Assembly (NCBI RefSeq): GCF_042477335.2
Contig: NC_091263.1
Coordinates: 68,194,501 to 68,258,500 of the forward strand
DNA length: 64,000 bases
Source of the DNA: Ovis canadensis
Taxonomy: Eukaryota; Chordata; Mammalia; Artiodactyla; Bovidae
Reading direction: 5' to 3'
Position numbers and translations under genes: made by a program. Positions within the stretch are counted from its first letter, which is position 1. Each line of letters starts with the position of its first letter. Under the pieces are notes generated by a model. It was not told the DNA's origin, ran no database searches, and was given only the letters and a program-made list of their open reading frames with translations. Of this stretch, positions 45,100-57,290 are shown piece by piece.

Positions 45100-45262
45100 T
45101 GACCCCAGACATTAAGCAGTTTAACTCCACTTATGGCACTGTATGCAGTTTCACTGAGTCTTCATGTTGCAGATGAGGAAACAAAAAGCTAAAGGGGTCA
45201 AGAAAATTTGGCTGTCTGGCCAAGGCCAAGTACAAGGGCTGGGGTTTGAACCCAGGCCTCAC
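45100..45262 (-). mobile_element. MIR SINE relic
   Basis: Reverse MIR: TTGCAGATGAGGAAACAAAA, GTACAAGGGCTGGGGTTTG, AACCCAGGCCT. A similar weaker relic lies at about 44385-44490. Confidence 0.7.
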
Positions 45263-45267
45263 AAGAA

Positions 45268-45376
45268 ACCCACTCCAGGATTCTTGCCTGGGAAATTCCA
45301 TGGCCAGAGGAGCCTGGGGGGCTACAGTCCATGGGGTCGCAAAGAGTCGGACACAACTGAGGGACTACACAACTCA
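45268..45376 (+). mobile_element. Bov-tA 3' fragment
   Basis: Only the second half of Bov-tA, CACTCCAGGATTCTTGCC to GACACAACTGAGGGAC. Confidence 0.88.
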
Positions 45377-45639
45377 CTGGTGCCAGGTGAACACTCTTTC
45401 CATCGCACTATACTATCCCTTTGCCCTGGAACAGGCTGTGGGAGGGGAAGACGGCGGACGTCTAGACCTTCCCAATGATACTTCTTCCCCATGTGACTCC
45501 CCTGAGTGGTGGTGACAAGCCGCAGTCCTCACACTTCCGATGGTGGCACGTATTTGGAGCCAGCAGAGCCGTGCCAGAGCTCACACAGACCAGGAGACAA
45601 AGCAGAACGGCCACGGTGTGAGCACAAGCAAACAGGCCT

Positions 45640-45825
45640 GCGGTTCTCAGACGTCAGCGTGCTTCAGGCCACCTGTCAGGTGTGCTAACACACAAGGTTT
45701 CTAAGGCCCCTCCTCAGAGATTCTGACTCAGTAGTTCCGGGAAGGGCCTGAGGATCCGCCTGTCGGACGACTTCTCAGGTGCTGTTGACCGTGCCGGTCC
45801 AGGGACCACACTTGGAGAACCAGAC
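45640..45825 (-). mobile_element. MER5A-like DNA transposon relic
   Basis: GGTTCTCAGACGTCAGCGTG, AGATTCTGACTCAGTAG and CACTTGGAGAACCAG fit a reversed MER5-type element. Confidence 0.65.
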
Positions 45826-45914
45826 TTGGGCTGCGCCTCGGGCCTGTCTCTGAACCAGCATCTCCACTTGAAGAGACTCATCTTGGTCCAACAAAAGTGC
45901 TAAGCCCTGGACCG

Positions 45915-46215
45915 GGACTTCCCTGGTGGTCCAGGGGTTGAGAATCCACCTGCCAACGCAGGGCATGTGAGTTCCATCTCTGGTCCGGGAACTAAGATCT
46001 CACACGTCACGGTGCAGCTAAACCCGTGTGCCACAGCTACTGAGCCCGCTTGCCCCAGAGCCTGCCCCGCCCTAGAGAGACCACCGGAACAAGAAGCCCG
46101 CACACTACAGCTAGAGAGTAGCCACCGAGCACCGAGCATCGCAACTAGGGGAGGTCCGAGCAGCAACGAAGAACCTGTGAGCTGCAGGTGAGACCCAGCG
46201 CAGCAAAAATTAAGG
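45915..46215 (+). mobile_element. CHR-2-type SINE
   Basis: GGGACTTCCCTGGTGGTCCAG head, CCACAGCTACTGAGCCCGC body, and an AAAAATTAA end. Confidence 0.9.
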
Positions 46216-46984
46216 ACCCAGGCCATTCCTGTAACAATCAGCATCAAACACAAAGCTGTTGAGAAGGAAGAAGGTATGTCGGGTTACATCTTTAGTTTCA
46301 GAATCATCCTGCTTCAAGCAGAGGAAGCCCCTGAAACGGGAAACAGCTGGTGATATGCACACGAAAAATATTCCAAATGAAGAGTTTTTCCAGAGCTATG
46401 GAATATAGTAGTCAAAGTTGCTCTTTATTTTCCGATCACAACAATAGCTCATAAAATATTGACTAATACACGTACACACTCAGCAAGAATCCATTCCAAA
46501 AAGCCACTTCCCGTAGATGCAGTGAATGAATATTTTATATACGTCTACAGGGGCATCTTCAGATGAAAAACGTGGATAAAGTCAGTGTAGTTTAGTGAAG
46601 GAAAGAGCAGCTGAGGACAACACGAGAGAGGTCAGCCACTTAGTGTGACAAATAAAACTAAACTCGCAGTACTCACCATTCTTCCTGATTTCTAGAAACA
46701 GAAACAGCTCATCTATTCTGGAAAACTAATTGGCCCTTAGCGTTAAGGCCTTACCGCAAATTTGTTTCCAAAATATCTCCCTGAAAAGTAACAATGCAAA
46801 GTTTTCCCGACAATGAAGATACTTGCTGAGAGACGTAAAAACCAGCAGTCCTTCAGATATGTTTTTATCGTACTGTTCCAGCTGGTAACTTCTACCTGAG
46901 CCATCCACAGGGGCTACCAGCCCATGTGTGGCCATTGATGTGTAATGCTCGATTATTCAAAATAACATAAAAAATTCAGTTCAA

Positions 46985-47257
46985 GGGCTTCCCGAGTGAC
47001 AACAGTAAAGAATCCTCCTGCCAATGCTGGGGACGTGGGTTCGATCCCTGATGCGGGAAGATCCCACGTGCCGCAGGGCAGCTAAGCCCGTGCGCCACCA
47101 CTGACGCCTGTGCACCCTGGAGCCCGTGCTCCGCAGCAAGAGAAGCAGCTGCAATGAGAAACCCACACATCACCAGAGAGCAGCCCTGATCGGCGTAACT
47201 GGAGAAGAGCCGTGCACCAGTGAAGACCCGCACAGTGAAATAAACAAATCCTTTCTT
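46985..47257 (+). mobile_element. CHR-2-type SINE
   Basis: GGGCTTCCCGAGTGACAAC head to TAAACAAATCC. It is flanked by a target-like duplication AAATTCAGTTCA (about 46973 and 47258). Confidence 0.9.
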
Positions 47258-47269
47258 AAATTCAGTTCA

Positions 47270-47420
47270 GGAGGAGGAAACGGCAACCCACTCCAGTATT
47301 CTTGCCTGGGAAATCCCATCGACAGGGGAGCTCAGCAGGCTACAGTCCATGGGGTCGCGAAACAGTCGGACACGACTCGGCGACCAAACGAGAACAGCGT
47401 TTCAGTGCATAATAAAATAA
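47270..47420 (+). mobile_element. Bov-A/Bov-tA fragment
   Basis: GGAGGAGGAAACGGCAACCC to GTCGGACACGACTCGGCG, then an A-rich junction into the TMA7 retrocopy. Confidence 0.88.
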
Positions 47421-47813
47421 AATGTCTGCTCAAAAAAAAAAAAAAATGAGTTTAAGCTTCCTCAAGCAGGGTCTGGGGAAGGAGCGGCAGGCATCACGTC
47501 ACGCTTCGAGGGTGGACGAGGAACATAAGGCATTCCAGCACAATCAGGAGGAGGAGCAGAAGAAACTCGAGGAGCTAAAAGCAAAGGGCAAAGGCCCCAG
47601 GGAAAGGCCGCCCGGCCACCTGTGGAATTAAGAAATCCGGCAAAGAGGAAGCTATTCCTTGTGCCGAGGCAATGATGAGCCTTCGTTCCATTCCTGTGTA
47701 AACATCTGGATTCACTGCCGTAACAGCTGTTGCCACATATAGCTAGAATTAAATGTTGTCTTGGAACCTACTGTACATTTCAGAATAAACTTTTGTAAAA
47801 AAAAAAAAAAAAA
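47421..47813 (+). pseudogene. TMA7 processed pseudogene (retrocopy)
   Basis: An intronless copy of translation machinery-associated protein 7, inserted in LIMD1 intron 2 antisense to LIMD1. The recognisable part reads DEEHKAFQHNQEEEQKKLEELKAK without its last residues, close to the lysine/glutamate-rich middle of TMA7. Before it the N-terminal part is altered by inserted sequence around an A15 run (47432-47446). After it a frameshift replaces the lysine-rich C-terminus and the frame stops at 47629-47631. The 3' UTR follows, with AATAAA at 47784-47789 and a 17-base A tail at 47797-47813, marks of L1-mediated retroposition. It is unlikely to encode a working protein. Confidence 0.85.
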
Positions 47814-49018
47814 TCAGTTCAAGTATTTGAACAAGTACATTTCAAGTCCCCGGAGGCCACTTGTGACCAGGGCAGCTATGGAACAGCTGTGTCATTCACA
47901 GAGGCCTACCTGATCGACTTCTGCTTTCCCAGAACAGGTGAACTGTTAGAAGGCTTTGCTAGTAACAAAGCAACAGAAAGAAACCAAGCAAACTGGCTGG
48001 GTTCCGATGAACAGTCCACCTGGATTCCAAAGGCTCACGCCGGCCCAGTGGGACGAACATCAGAGCAGCAAAAGTGGAAAAGCGCTCAGGCTGGGGTCCG
48101 CGGCTTCTACTTCCCAGCAGTGAGAGGCTGACCGGTCACCTACACCCCTGGGTCCCTTCATAGAAGGTATCGTGGAGAGGACAAGGTTAGGGATGACAGA
48201 GGGCCCAGCACAGCACCAGCGCATACTAAGCATGTGCCGTACGTCACTGCTGCCAGGACCCCATCGAACACCTTCAAGGAAAAAAATCCCCTCCACCTCC
48301 GTCTCCCTCTTTGTCCAAAACCTCCAGATCACTGCTGCTTTCTCAGTTTTTCTGTGGGCAAGGGCCAAGTCTCGGGGGTTTTGTCTTTCATTTCCATCTG
48401 CCAGACTTATTTTCTCATAAAATACAATAACGTGGGGAAATGAAAACATATGAAACCCAAGCCCCAATTTGCTTTGTCAGGCTGTTATGAAAGTGTTCAA
48501 TGTCTGTTGAAGTGTTAGGAAAAGCCTCATGTCTGTGCTTCTGCCTATTGGCCAGCACTGGTCGAGGACCACACTCTTGAGCAGCCCACTCCACACTCCA
48601 ATCCTCTTCTAAACAGCCGCTCTGGAGTCCTTTTGTTTTTTTTTCTTACAGTTTTACAAATCCATTCGCTTCTTGTTTTCCACGTCCATTCTCCCAGACC
48701 ATCATCATCTGGGTCAGGGAAGAGAATGCTGCACAGAAAAAAAAAAAAAAAATCCCGGAGCTTCGCAGAGGGTCTCCTTGGAGGATTTAGCAGAGCACAG
48801 ATCAGCACAGGCATGTGAGGAAAATAACCACAGCTGGGGCCGAAAGACAGCCAGAAGGATGAGAGAGAACAGTGCCTGACGTTCACAAGGGCCGGAAACG
48901 GTCTGGTCCCAGCAGACAGACAGGAGGATGCATAATAATCCAGGCGATGCTGAGTAAGGCTGTGCCCTGTGTCGGAAGGGACAGTTAACCCTAGACTGAG
49001 GTCTGCTGTATAAAGAAA

Positions 49019-49408
49019 GCTGAGCACCGAAGAATTGATGCTTTTGAACTGCGGTGTTGGAAAAGACTCTTGAGAGTCCCTTGGACTGCAAGGAGATCCA
49101 ACCAGTCCATCCCAAAAGAGATCAGTCCTGGGTGTTCATTGGAAGGACTGATGCTGAAGCTCCAATACTTTGGCCACCTGATGTGAAGAACTGACTCATT
49201 TGAAAAGACCCTGATGCTAGGAAAGATTGAAGAAAAGAGGAGAAGGGGATGACAGAGGATGAGATGGTTGGATGCATCACCGACTCAATGGACATGGGTT
49301 TGAGTAAACTCTGGGAGTTGGTGATAGACAGGGAGGCCTGGGGTGCTGCAGTCCATGGGGTCGCAAAGAGTCAGACACGACTGAGTGACTGAACTGAACT
49401 GAGGTCTG
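49019..49408 (+). mobile_element. BovB LINE 3' fragment
   Basis: Runs from GCTGAGCACCGAAGAATTG to GACTGAACTGAACTGAGG, with the standard BovB C-terminal coding remnants between. Confidence 0.93.
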
Positions 49409-49975
49409 CTATAAACTCACTTAGCAAATCATAAAAACCACCCTGGAAAGGATCACTGTTTCCAAGTAACTTATCTGCACCCCAGAAGATTTAACTGCTC
49501 AAGAAAATTTAATAGAATGTAAAAACACCCAGGACTCAATAAGGTATGGTTCACAATGCGTGGCTTCCAGTCAAAAATGACCCGGTAGGCAAAGAAGCAA
49601 GAAAACACATCCCATAATGAAGAAAATAATCCATCTGCAGAAATCAACCCAGGTCTGACACAGACATTAGAATTAGTAAAGAAGGACAAGTTACTGTTGT
49701 TCTATTCCATGTAACAGTAAATAACTTTGCCCCCAGAGTTAACCAGCGACCCAGAAGATATTAAGAGGCCCAGACTGAACTGCTAGAGATGAAAAGGATG
49801 TCAGAGATGAAAGAGACACTGAATGGGATTAAACGCAGATTACACATCGCAAGAAATAAAATCTATGACATTAAAGGCGCAGCAACTGTCCGAAATGCAA
49901 CAGAGAGGAAAAGAATTTGAGATATGAAAGGGCCGTGAAGTGAGCCGTCGGACAACTTCAAGGTGCCAAAACGGG

Positions 49976-50100
49976 AATTCCTCGGCAGCCTAGCAGTTAG
50001 GACGCGGCGCTTTCACTGCCGAGAGCATTGATTGATTCAACCCCTGGTGTGGAATTAAGACTGCAAGCTAGAGTGTAGGGGGAGAAAAAAAAAATTATAT
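49976..50100 (+). mobile_element. CHR-type SINE, short
   Basis: GGGAATTCCTCGGCAGCC head, GATTGATTCAACCCCTGG and an A10 tail. Confidence 0.75.
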
Positions 50101-50224
50101 ATATATGCCAAACCAAGGGATCACTGAATCCCTGAAGTGGAGGCTCCAGGGGAGAATGGCAGAAAACCTGAAGAAACGATGGCCACAAATACTCCAGATT
50201 AGATGAAGACTATAAAGCCACAGA

Positions 50225-50745
50225 CCCAAAAAGTTCAGCAAATCTCAAGCATAGGAAGCATGAAAAGTACACCAGGGACATCATGATCAAAGTTCTCAAA
50301 ATCAATGAGGAAAAGAAAACCTTAAACAAAGGAAGAAGATGTTACATACGAAAAGACAAAGATAAAGATCGCATTGGATTTCTCGTTGAAAACAAGACAA
50401 GCAAGAAGACAGCGAAACAACATCTTTAAAGATGAAATAAAAAGCTGTCGACCTAGAATTATACACCCAGCAAATATATATATATATATTTCTATTTATA
50501 TATTTTAGGACAATTTATATCTTTTATAACCATTATAAAAGGCATTATATCTTTTATAATATTATATCTTTTAAAACCAGTGTGAAGTAAGAATGAATTA
50601 AGACATTCAAAAGCTGAAAGAATTCTTTACAGGCAGATCAGCACTACCAAAAAAAAAAAAAGTTAAGTCTTTCCAGGACAAAGAAAATGGAACCAGATGA
50701 AAACCTGGATCTGAACAAAGGAATGAAGAGGACCAGAAACAGTAA
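50225..50745 (+). mobile_element. HAL1/L1 ORF1 remnant
   Basis: Wording of the C-terminal ORF1 region: ATTATACACCCAGCAAATAT and CTTTCCAGGACAAAG. A TA microsatellite interrupts it at about 50475-50490. Confidence 0.6.
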
Positions 50746-50859
50746 CTGATCTCTTTCTTATTAGTTAAATCTCTTTAAAAGATAATTGATTAGCGCAATG
50801 GAATAAAATTGAAAGACCATAAGTAAACCCTAACATTTAGCATCAATTAATTTTTTATG

Positions 50860-51900
50860 AATATCCCAAGACAATCCAATTGATAAAGACTGGTCTCTTC
50901 AACAGATGGTGCTGGGAAAACTGGCTGTCCACAGGCAAAAGAACGGATTTGAACTTCTGCCTCACACCACATACAAAAATGAACTCAAAATGGATCAGAG
51001 TTCAACCTAACAACTAAAACTATAAAACTCTTAAGAAAATATGGGCATGAATCTTTGTGACCTTTGACAGGGCTACGTTTACTTAGATAAAGCACCAAAA
51101 CCACAAGAAACAAAAGAGAAAAGAGATAAATTGGACTACATCAAAATTAAGAACTTTTGTGCTGCAAATAATAATATCAAGAAAGAGACACAACGGTACA
51201 CAGAATAAGAGAAAATATTGGCAAATTATATCTGATAGATGTATATGAAAAACATATAAAGAACTATTAAAGTGTAACAATAGAAAGACAAATAACCCAA
51301 CTAAAAATGGGTAAAGGGTCTGAATAGACTTTTTCCAAATAAGACATACAAACAAGCCCATGAGAAAAATGCTCCACATTAGTGGTCATCAGGGAAATGC
51401 AAATCAAAACCACACTGAGATTCAGCTTCACACTCACTAGGATGGCCAGGCTCATTCAGATAATCACAGGTGCTGGCAGGAAACGTGGAGACATTGGAAT
51501 ATTCACACACTGCTGGTGGGAACGTGGAGGTGTCGCCACTTTGCAAAACGGTTCCTCAAAAAGCTAAACGTGGAGTTACCATATGACCCGCCAATGCCAC
51601 TCCTAGGTATCTATCCTAGGGAACTGAAAAAAAATATGTCCACACAAGAACATGCACAGGAATCCTCACAGCGGCAAACGGCCAAAAAGTGGAAAGGAGT
51701 ATCCACTGACCGATGAATTAATCAAATGCAGTCCATCCGTACAATGGGTTATTGTTCAGCCATGAAGAGTGGTGAAGTTCTGATACACCCTACAGCGTAG
51801 TTGACTCTGGCTAATACGATGTTAAGTATTAATAAAAGAAGCTAGTTACAAAAGACCATATACCTATGAATCCATTGGTATGGAACATCCAGAATAGGCA
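50860..51900 (+). mobile_element. L1 ORF2 3' part (old)
   Basis: A clear L1 ORF2 C-terminal region: GATGGTGCTGGGAAAACTGG, ATTGGACTACATCAAAATTA, CACACTGCTGGTGGGAACG. All frames are broken by stops. Confidence 0.85.
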
Positions 51901-53167
51901 ACGCTATAGAGGAGAGGTTGTTTCAGGCTAGAGGATGGGGGATGGGGAGCAGGGTAATGGGTAACTGCCACCTTTACGCCCCCCGATAGTTCCTCAGGGC
52001 TAACTGTGTGCTCTGCCTTACGGTAAAGGTGCCAGATAAAGGGAAAAATCAAGATCAGTTAAACGCTGTCCCCATTCTCCCAAAACTAACCTGAGGGGGA
52101 GGCACAGACCCTGCAAGCAGCTTCAATCTAATCATATTTCCTCACACCCCAACACAGGTATGGTGTTCCTGAGATGGATCCGAGACCTGCACCCGAGGGG
52201 CCACAGCAGAGACCGCAATGGAGGACACCACTCAGAGAGCGACGAGCACCTGTTGGGATGAAGCGGGAAGCACAGGGGTAGGAAAGGGGTGGGTGACGTT
52301 CAGTGCGGCCGGAGGCTCCCAGGGACACGGGGTGGAGGAGACGGTGGCAAGAGAGGGGACGAGAAAGGGGCTGGAAGTACGTGGAGGAATGTGCTCAGCG
52401 TCAAGTAAACGAATCAGACTATGATGTTATGAGAAGAAGTGGCTGAGGTCTCAGAGCTGGGGAGTGGTGCTGTGCTCAGAGGCCAGCTGTGCTCAGAGGC
52501 CAGCTGTGTGGATGGAGCTGCGCAGGGCAGCCGACAGGACCTGAGGCGGTTAGGAGGAACAGAGAGGGTCTTCCCCCCATGGGGGACTAAACCCCCCAGT
52601 GGTGGCCAGGAATTGGATCTGCCAGACTCCCAGGCTGGCCGGTGCCCCAGCGGTGCCTTGAAAACCCAACCACAGGATCCACGCCTGCCCCCCGTGGTCA
52701 GGGTTCTCTTCCGCTTTAAACCTTAACTGGCAGGAAGGTCACGCTGGCTTTGAAATATCAAGTCAACAGACTCGTATGAGGCAGATGCTTCAGAAGACCA
52801 CAGGGCGATGAGGAAGGAGCATTAGACGTACGTCTAACTGGGAGAAACAGAACATAAAAGCAAGCACTGTGATGACCTCTGAGCGCTTGAAATGTGGCTA
52901 GCGTGACTGAAGAATTAAAACTTTTATTTCATCTTAATTAATGCAGTTTCCATTTAAATAGCCACACGCAGCTACTGACTACCATATTGGACACTGCCAG
53001 TCTCGACTTCCTAAACCACGGTTCACTTATCAGTAAGAAACTATCTGTAAGTTTATTGTTTTTAGCACTTTATACATCACAAAGGCAATATAGTCACATT
53101 GTGGAAAAAAAATACATGTGGGAGAAGAAAATCACCCATAACCCCCAAAACAAAATAAATAATGTCA

Positions 53168-53255
53168 GTTCTGGAGAATCCTGCAGACAGAGCAGCCTGG
53201 CAGACTATGGTCCATAGGGTCGCAAAGAGTCGGACACAACTGAAGCGACCTGGCG
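53168..53255 (+). mobile_element. Bov-tA 3' fragment
   Basis: CTGGAGAATCCTGCAGAC to GTCGGACACAACTGAAGCG only. Confidence 0.85.
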
Positions 53256-54434
53256 TGCACACACACTCACACGGGCGTCATCTTTGCCAGGGTTGTCATC
53301 CTAGTACTATCATTAGGCCAAAATCTGGGTGCCCAGTGGCCTGGTCAAGTCGACACATAAAATGAACCGTCACAGGGCCAGGGTGGGAGACGGAAGTATA
53401 GAAGACCATTTGAGAGATGGACCATCTGAGCGACGGGAGATGCTCTCAGCAGGATGAGATCACCAAGAAGGCCCGAGCAGTGACTGATGGAAGCACAAAG
53501 CTCAGTCTCCTGTGAAAGCTCTCACTCCCTAAATCCGGGCGTCTGGCACTTGTGTTAGTTAGCATGCAGTGAGCCCCGCTGCGTGTCAGGGCACCCTCCA
53601 CTCTGCGTTTAGAGTTGAGGAGACCCTGGGTCCCACCAGGGCTCACCTTTGGTCTGGTTATACTGAGAGAATGGGTGCAGATTTCCACCCTCACCACGCG
53701 TGTGTAAGTATCAGGTGCTTGGAATGCGGATGTGGCAATCAACGACACAGGTCGCACTGGAGTCACCCTCACACCATGGCTTAGAAGTCCCAGGCTCCTC
53801 CCGTGTCCCAGGCACAAAGAAGCTGATGCCTTCCCGCTGTCAGGGATGCCATGGCCTCGGATGGCAGCAACAGAGTCTGCGCTGGGAAGCCAAGTCTGCT
53901 CCCAATTCTGCTGTGTGCGGCAGAAGGGGATTTGCTAGAGAGGGACACGTGACCCTGTGACCACGCGCCAAGTAAAATCCTCTCCTCTGACCCGCGCAGC
54001 CCTTGGCTCAGCTCCGTCTATTCTGGTGGTTTCCTGATTCTGCCCTCGCCCGCTGGCTCCCTTTGTTATCTGCCCACTGTCCCTTTCTCACATTCTTGTC
54101 TTCAGCTTTTCCCCGAGATCCAGCTGACTCATTCAGCTCACACACCAATGCTGAACTATCGGGAATGACTCAGCAGCTCAGAAAACTCAGGGATCAAAGG
54201 GCCTAAGGAGGAACAGCCCTCTAATGAAAGCCCTTAATCCGTTTCTCTCCTATGGGTACATCACACCTGCTACCGAATTCTGACTCCCCTATTCCAAGTA
54301 CCAGGCCACTCTTCTGCATTCACACATCGAAAATATCCCCGAACCCAATCTTTGCTGTCACACAGCACCCAGGCAGAACTGAACCTGAGACGTCACGGCA
54401 AGATCCCGTGTCTCTCTAAGCAAAGCTCATTAGA

Positions 54435-54645
54435 TACAGTGGCTGCGAGCAAGGGCTGTGGGTCCACACCGTCCTGGTTTCCAGTGTCAACCAGGCTATA
54501 TTTAACATCGATATAACCAACCAGAAGGAAACCCAACTTTCCAAGCCTCTGCTCATCTGTGAAATGAGAGTAATAACAACGCTGAACTCTCTCAGGTTGA
54601 TATGCCAATTCAATGAGCTGGTGGAGGGCTCGGGGCACGGTCAGG
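54435..54645 (+). mobile_element. MIR SINE relic
   Basis: GCTCATCTGTGAAATGAGAG and the downstream GGGCTCGGGGCACGG fit MIR. Confidence 0.65.
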
Positions 54646-54827
54646 CCAGCATAAGTTAGAAAGCTTCCCTGTGAATTACTTATAAATACTGAGATGACTC
54701 CTAAGAAAGCAGGCCTGCCATGAATTAAAGGGAGACCTCCCTAATTCAGGCTAGACTATTTCAGAGTCTGGACATCTCCAAAAGCTGGGTTGCTGAGGCG
54801 GCATATACAAAGCCAACGAAACATCAC

Positions 54828-55288
54828 TTTGCCAACAAAGGTCCATATAGTCAAAGCTATGGTTTTTCCAAGAATCACATGCAGATGTGAGAGCTGGACC
54901 ATAAAGAAGGCTAAGCGCTGAAGAATTGATACTTTTCAACTGTGGTGCTAGAGAAAACGCTTGAGAGTCCCTTGGACAGCAAGGAGATCAAAACCGTCAG
55001 TCCTAAAGGAAATCAACCCTGAATATTCATTGGAAGGACTGATGCTGAAGCTGAAACTCCAATACTTTGGCCATCTGATTCAAGGAGCTGACTCATTAGA
55101 AAAGACCCTGATGCTGGGAAACATTAAGGGCAGGAGGAGAAGGGGTCTACAGAGGCTGAGATGGTTAGATAGCATCACTGACTCAACGGATATGAGTTTG
55201 AGCAAACTCTGGGAGATAGTGAAGGACAGGGAAGCCTGGCATGCTGCAGTCCATAGGGTTGCAAAGAGTCGGATATGACTAACAGAAA
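54828..55288 (+). mobile_element. BovB LINE 3' fragment
   Basis: A slightly longer BovB 3' copy starting at AAAGGTCCATATAGTCAAAG and ending near GAGTCGGATATGACTAAC. The pentamer tail is missing. Confidence 0.9.
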
Positions 55289-55492
55289 CGAAACACCCTC
55301 CAAGGACCCTCTGGTACTTTAGCTGTGACCTTCCTGGTGAATAAATCATCAGTCACTGATTTATTCACTAAGAACCTCTGTCCCACAAATCTGGGCTTAT
55401 TTCTAGTTGTTTCATTTACTCAAAGGAATGGATTGGCACTTCTGGTGTTCTCAGTGCCGACTCTAACTCTATAGATAGAGTTCCCCAGATGT

Positions 55493-55685
55493 TTAGTTGA
55501 CTAGTCATGTCTGAATCTTTGTGACCCTGTGGACCGTAGCCCGCCAGGCTCTTCTGTCCATGGGGATTCTCCAGGCAAGCATACTGGAGTGGGTTTCCAT
55601 TCCCTTCTCCAGCAGCTCTACCCGACCCAGGGTCGAACGCTGGTCTCTGGCATTGGAAGGCAGATTTTACCACCTGGGAAGCCCC
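55493..55685 (-). mobile_element. Bov-tA SINE
   Basis: Reverse Bov-tA, diverged, ending CACCTGGGAAGCCCC. Confidence 0.9.
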
Positions 55686-57065
55686 TTTTTTCAGGTGGGG
55701 TCTAAATAAAGGTATGAGATCTCACCAAACAAGCCCTCCACTGCCTTTAACAAGCATGGATGTTTGGGTTTGGGCAGGTGGGATGGGCACTGGCATACAC
55801 TCCTAGTTTTGCTGTGTGCCTTCCCTCAGGTACGGTTGGCAGATCACAGAGCCCGCGTCCCTCCAGGAACACCAGCATCAGAGTCACCTGCTCCCGCCAT
55901 GACCCGCACACCTCAGCCCTGTCCCCGGAGGGGCCCCATCTGCCCTCCTCTGGGCTCAGGCCCACGCTGGGCATATTCCTCATTGGCCTCGGCACTGCCT
56001 GCCCCCAAGACCAGGGCACCCTCATGGTCCATGGGCTTCCGGACAGGAGCATCTCTTATCTAGTCCGTTATTTTCTAATCCACGCAGCTGAAAAATAGTA
56101 GGGGCTGTGAACGAGGAAATTGGTTTCACCCACGATTCCAGGGTGGAATTTATTTAGTCTTTACAAGATGAACAAAAGCTTACTTTCTGGATCTAAAACA
56201 GCCTGGGGTGAGGACACAGAGTCTGGACTTCTCTCTGCCTCATAGTTTCTTCTGGAAGGTGCCAAGGAGACTTCACTTGACTCCACAAGCCCAGCAAACT
56301 TTTTCTTCCTTCTTGCTCAGCCTCTCTCGAGCCCCAGACAGGCGCCAGCTTCTCCTCGGACCGACCACTTGACACAAGGTATCCAGACACGCGGCATGTG
56401 GCTGCCGGCCAAGGGCGTGCCCTCCCCTCACCCAACTGTGCCCACAGCTCCCGTAGAGCATCCAGCTGGGGGCACGGCCGCCTTGGGTGGGCAGAGCCCA
56501 TTGCGGGAGAGGGAGACCCACTGCACACATCTCCATGGCAACCAAACATACCCACTGCTGGAGGAGCCGTTAAGAAAGAACTTTAACAAACCACATAAAC
56601 GCCCATGCATCATGGCCTGAATGCTTGCTTCTGGGAACCAACTCCAAGGAAGCAACTCACTAGAGGGAGAAAAACACAGGCACAAAAGGCACTTGCTGGA
56701 GCCGTGTGTAATGTGCGAATGTGCGGCTGACTCGCTGTGCTATACAGCACAGACTAACACAATACTGCAAAGGGACGCTACTCCAATAAAAATTGAACCA
56801 ACAAGAAACCCCAGACGCGCCCTGTGCCGTCAAACTGTCAAACGGCTCAGCCAACAACCATGTAACTATTAAAATTATTAGAAATAAAACGAATTATTTT
56901 AAAACCAGTAAAATGACCACCAACGTAATGAATGTAACCGTGTAACTAACAACATTATCACTGTTATTACAAAGATGACAGAGACATGGGTGAATGTATG
57001 CCACAACATTAAATCAAAAGGGATACAATATCCGTGTACAAGAGGACAACTCTAAAAAATGCACA

Positions 57066-57290
57066 TTCAGTTCAGTTCAGCCGCTCAGTCGTGTCCGACT
57101 CTTTGCGACCCCATGAATCGCAGCACGCCAGGCCTCCCTGTCCATCACCAACTGCCGGAGTTCACTCAGACTCACGTCCATCGAGTCAGTGATGCCATCC
57201 AGCCATCTCATCCTCTGTCGTCCCCTTCTCCTCCTGCCCCCAATCCCTCCCAGCATCAGAGTCTTTTCCAATGAGTCAACTCTTCGCATA
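57066..57290 (-). mobile_element. BovB LINE 3' end fragment
   Basis: Reverse BovB tip with TTCAGTTCAGTTCAG at its left edge, cut off after CAACTCTTCGCAT. Confidence 0.9.

Noticed and set aside
48545-49027. 160-aa minus-strand frame
   Set aside because: It runs into a BovB fragment and a poly-A stretch. No conserved motif.
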